Source: Eopsaltria australis (taxonomy: Eukaryota > Chordata > Aves > Passeriformes > Petroicidae). Taken from it: a stretch of 64,000 nt of DNA. Shown piece after piece: positions 60,008-64,000 of the stretch. Under the pieces are notes generated by a model. The model had not been told where the DNA came from. It made no database searches and was given only the letters and a program-made list of their open reading frames with translations. Within the stretch, counting starts at the first letter, position 1. Every line of letters starts with the position of its first letter. The translations under genes and the position numbers were made by a program. The stretch spans positions 124,001 to 188,000 of the forward strand of contig JAVTVJ010000072.1 in the NCBI GenBank assembly GCA_034509425.1, written 5' to 3'.

Positions 60008-62964
60008 TCTTCCTTTTCCTTCAGAAAATATCAAGAGGGATGTTGTGGAGGATTTACAATTTAAACTGTGTTTTAACAGTATAACCTCATTAGAAAGTGA
60101 TAGGACCTTTTCTTGAGCTAATCATCTGAAATTTATCTATCCTGATCCACATAATGGGTGTTTTGCTTATTTTGAGTGCTTGGATGCTCAAATTGTTTCT
60201 TTGAGATTAAAATACAGTCTTTTTAATATTGTAAGTCTGACACTTGGGGGCAGGATATGGCAATTTCTTCTGAGTACATCAAACCTTTCTAATTGTTTTT
60301 TGGTTACTGCTGGAGTCAACCATATCGAATACACCAATTGCTTCAGTAATCCAGTGGTTTATTAATCTGTTCACTCATGTCTGCAACACCTCTATAGAAC
60401 TGAAGGTGCATTTTGATCTTTGCCCACCTGTGGGTTTCAAATTATTTTTGACTTCAGCACCCTCATGATCTTGTGATACCCCATAATTATAACATGCATA
60501 GTTCTCTATGAAAAAAAAAGTCATCTGATTTGGTTTCGCACAGAATAAAATCCTTTCTGTATCAAGATTTTTCACTGTACATTTCAGAATGTTCTCATCT
60601 TTTAGGGTTGAAGGGAAAAGTGAAGTTAAATTAATCAAGTTACTAGCACTTTAAGTTTCTAAAGAAACATACACACTGAGTGGATTTTCACGTTAGGCTC
60701 CCAGCAGGGACTTTACCTCTTGTAAATGCTTCAGTTTAACAGATATGAAAGAGAGAATACTATTCTTCTTTGCCGGACAAAACTGTTGCTCAGGTGTTTT
60801 AAAAGTTGGTTTGATCTCTTTATTCCACACATAAAATGAAAGATTAAGGAGTACTCACCATTCCCAGCTGCAATGAAGCTGCTTCTCTGACCTGGCTCTT
60901 GGTGAGAGAACATATTTTGAGTCTTTTTAAAACTATGGACTCTGGATGGTTTTTTCTCTCCACAAAATTAGAATTCATCTCTTCTCTTTTGAAATTAATC
61001 CAAATCTTTTACCTAAAAGCATAAATCTTAATAAAGTTCACAGGTGATATTAATTCTTGTGATGTAAATTGGAGTTTGGGAGACTAAGGAGTTCTGTTTG
61101 CCTTGAATGTTGATACTTTACTACATGGGTGCTCTATTTGCCTCTACCTCAGCAAAGGTTTGTAGGTCTTCTGGCAGCATCTCTGGCCTCTTGGACTCTC
61201 TCTAAGGCAAATAAATTCCAAAACCATCAATCACAAAATGAAGAATCTAGCAAGTGAGGGGAATGGCTGCAGAGCTTCAGATACAGTGCAGAAGTGATGA
61301 AGGCCAGATAGTTCCCCAGAGCAGCACAACACTCATGAGAATCTGTATAGCACATAATAGAACAGAGCTGAGTCTTGCCCTAAAAGTCTTTATTAGTTCT
61401 TCGACTTAAAATGTCTGTTAGGGATATAACATGTACTTTTAACTTGAGTAAAGCAGGAGTATGAAAGATGACATATATAAAGTAAAAATAGAAAGAGGGA
61501 GTGGAGCAGGAGGAGGGGATGTGCTTTAGAAATAGTCTAGAATCTCTTAGGCATTTTTACTCATTGTAAATGAATAAAGAAGCAAGAAGCAAATAATTTA
61601 AAATCATTTCCAGGTCACCTTTAACAGTAGCGGTAATATCATTACAATATATGAGCTGAAACATGAGAGAGAAAGAGCTGTTCATTTTAAAAGCTGAAAT
61701 AGAGCAATTAGCTGGAAAGGATGTGTCATGCCTTACAATAAAAGTTAAATTACAGTAAAATACTTCCTTGCAAAAATGCTCACCATGTGCCAAAGCCCAC
61801 ACATCAAACCAAGTTTCTCCATGCTGCAACACAGTAGTTCCTCCACCTGCCCTACTGTAAGAATGTGAAGGGCTTTTCTCCACTCTGCTGTGGCAGCTTG
61901 GTGCTTATTATAAGGCTTTGAATTCACTGAAGTTGCTGTGTAAAACTGGATTAATGTAGTATGAGGACTTATGACTTCAAATACATCCCTGGTCACTAGT
62001 GATTCAGACAAGCTCTGGATGCTGCTGCCCGTCTTTGGTTGACAGACATGCCAGAAGTTCTACATCACTAATGAAAACACTAGAGGGACTTTATCCACTC
62101 CTATCTTGGTTACAATTTTCTTTTCATTTTTCTTATATTTTAATATGTTTCATGCTTGCCTCCAGGAGTCCATCTGGTTCTTTTCATGGTCTGGTCTCCC
62201 AGAAACCACCTCAGAACCTCTCCTGTCTAACCAAACGTGAAGACCTATGTGTGGTATACTTTGCTTAATGCTCCTTACATGTTCTTGCAATTTTATCTTG
62301 TGCTTTATCTCCTTTTCAGCACCCAAGAAAGAGTACTGTGTTCTGTGTATTACAGATGTCACTGTATCAGGGCAGGAGCTATCCTCCAGCTCTTGAGTCA
62401 ATTCCAAGTTCTTGATCTACTGCCAACTGTACTGACTTCCACTTTGAAATCCTATCTACGGTGGCATTAATGGACATGCAAATACTGGCTGGGGAAGGCC
62501 AGGAGATAACATACAACTCTTTATTTATTTTTTGTTTGATTTATTTAAGTAATACACAACAATTAGAAAAGGAAGGAGCCCACTGAACTGCTCAACACCA
62601 TTAACTTGACCTTCCCATATTTTTGTTAAATTATTAATAGAATTTGTCATCAAGTACATTGAACTTATTTTTAAAAGAAGTATATATTGCAACATATAGG
62701 TACATAATTGAATATTGAAATGATGTGGTAGGAAGTTTCTTTTTGTTGTAGCCACCACTGATTATCTCTTCTCAAAAGATGATTTTCCAAAACTTATGTC
62801 ATGTAAAAGCAACTTGCAAGGTGCTTTTTATCTGTGTGATGAGTATTAAAAACAATGGATTGATACAGCAATCAAAATTTTATTTTGGAATGAGAGCTTC
62901 AGGTATTTAGGAAGCTGTATCATTTTTTTTATGGTGACCATTACTCACTTAACTTTGCAGTATG
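60008..62964. other. AT-rich non-coding sequence
   Basis: No gene or repeat family recognised. Open frames of 60-108 codons on both strands show no recognisable domains. Confidence 0.55.
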
Positions 62965-63053
62965 CTCTAGTAGGCATGGTTGTATTTGGTCAAAAAACAG
63001 GCTTGATGATCTTGGAGGTCTTTTCCAGTCCTAATGATTCTAATACTCTATGA
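62965..63053 (+). mobile_element. CR1 LINE, short 3' end
   Basis: GGCTTGATGATCTTGGAGGTCTTTTCCAG followed by ATGATTCTAATACTCTATGA matches the CR1 3' terminus. The upstream 30 bp are more diverged and the left edge is uncertain. Confidence 0.7.
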
Positions 63054-64000
63054 CCATGAACCAGTCTGAGCCTGAACTAGAGATTTACTGGGGGATTGGG
63101 AATTCAACATGCACATGTATTTCTAGGGGCCAAAAAGTCTTGAAGATAAAAGAAAAGACAGGTTATTCTGCTAGGTTTTCAAAGAAAAAAAAGTCTCAAA
63201 TATCTGGATGCCAGTGAAAGCAATATATGGGAATATAAAAGCCTTTTGTCTTGTAGACACTGAAAAATGGACATTTTATGCTTAATTTGCTGTTCATATG
63301 ATATGCTCTTCTAAATTAAAAATTAAAAATTAAAATTAAAAATGTCAGTGCCTATGGAAGGAATGTGGGGCTTCTCCCATGGAAACAATTGCTAAGGAAG
63401 AGAGAGGTTTTCACAGGCTGTGGAGAATAGCCTCCTTAGAGAGGTCTGGAAGCCTGTGAACTGAGAAATTTCTCAGATTGAGGAAAAGGGACTGCCAAGA
63501 ACTAGGAAGCCAGTTATCACAATCAAGGAAAATAACGTTTCTGGGGACAATAGAGGACTGTGTAGCATTTGTTGAAACTTGAAATTGTTGATTCATCTGA
63601 AATCAAGCCAGAAAGCAAAGACCCACTGGCAAGGACACAGTAGGAAAAGCAGGGACAGTTATTCCCCCATGTAGTTCTCAGCTGTCTGAAAAAGTCACTA
63701 GAGATTTCTCAGTTTAGAAAACTCATTGTTATTTCACATTAGTCTTTAAATAAAGCTTTGTTCTTTTGGAATTCAAAGCTTTTTGGTTGTCTTTACAGAT
63801 GTTATTGTAGTGTTCTTTTAAGTGATAGAGAGGAATTATACTTAGATGTACTTCAAATCTTTGGCTGATTTGGTTCCTATGATGAAATACCCTATTAATT
63901 TTCCATGTTTTGTATGGGCATATCAAGTTTGCAAAAATTGTGAGTGGATACAGTGTGTAGTGCATACATTTAGGTATATTTTCCCAATAAAAAATAATAA
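63054..64000. other. AT-rich non-coding sequence with a short (TAAAA)n
   Basis: An ATTAAAA/TTAAAAA run sits at 63312-63343. Nothing else recognised up to the window end. Confidence 0.55.
63312..63343. repeat. (TTAAAAA)n-like low-complexity run
   Basis: Four imperfect TTAAAA/TTAAAAA units. Confidence 0.85.

Overview
The window looks like nuclear DNA of a bird, most likely a neoavian. The evidence is the set of interspersed repeats: several short, 5'-truncated CR1 LINE copies with the usual CR1 3' end, ERVL-type and ERVK-type LTRs of avian style, low repeat density (roughly a tenth of the window by eye), AT-rich unique sequence between them, and no Alu, L1 or other mammalian repeats. Crocodilian or turtle DNA also carries CR1 and is not strictly excluded. 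No bacterial-type operons, tRNA genes, rRNA genes or CRISPR arrays are seen.

Most of the window (about 1-56 kb and 60-64 kb) is AT-rich intergenic or deep intronic sequence with no recognisable complete gene. It holds an old ERVL-like solo LTR (1.76-2.19 kb), an LTR-like fragment (about 6.4-6.8 kb), a pentanucleotide array (13.0 kb), a GC-richer block (15.9-17.0 kb), CR1 pieces (23.3, 33.3, 34.9, 37.9, 43.0, 63.0 kb), a well-bounded solo LTR with target-site duplication (39.9-40.5 kb), and several microsatellites. A possible minus-strand terminal exon lies at 11.2 kb. Other open frames are listed only as weak observations.

The most structured part is 56.08-60.01 kb, a nest of endogenous retroviral elements. 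An ERVK-like LTR in minus orientation (A) is interrupted by a plus-strand ERVL-type provirus with two LTRs, a tRNA-Lys-type primer binding site and a broken reverse transcriptase remnant. About 270 bp downstream, a second minus-strand ERVK-like LTR (B) sits inside a CR1 reverse transcriptase fragment and is flanked by a 6-bp duplication. The provirus has lost gag, protease, RNase H and integrase, so it is a strongly internally deleted element.

No coherent new biological system was found. The best leads are the internally deleted ERVL element, its unusual primer binding site and hairpin, the nested insertion order, the splice-donor-like AGGTA array, and the possible exon at 11.2 kb. All family names come from reading the sequence and recalled family features, not from a database search.
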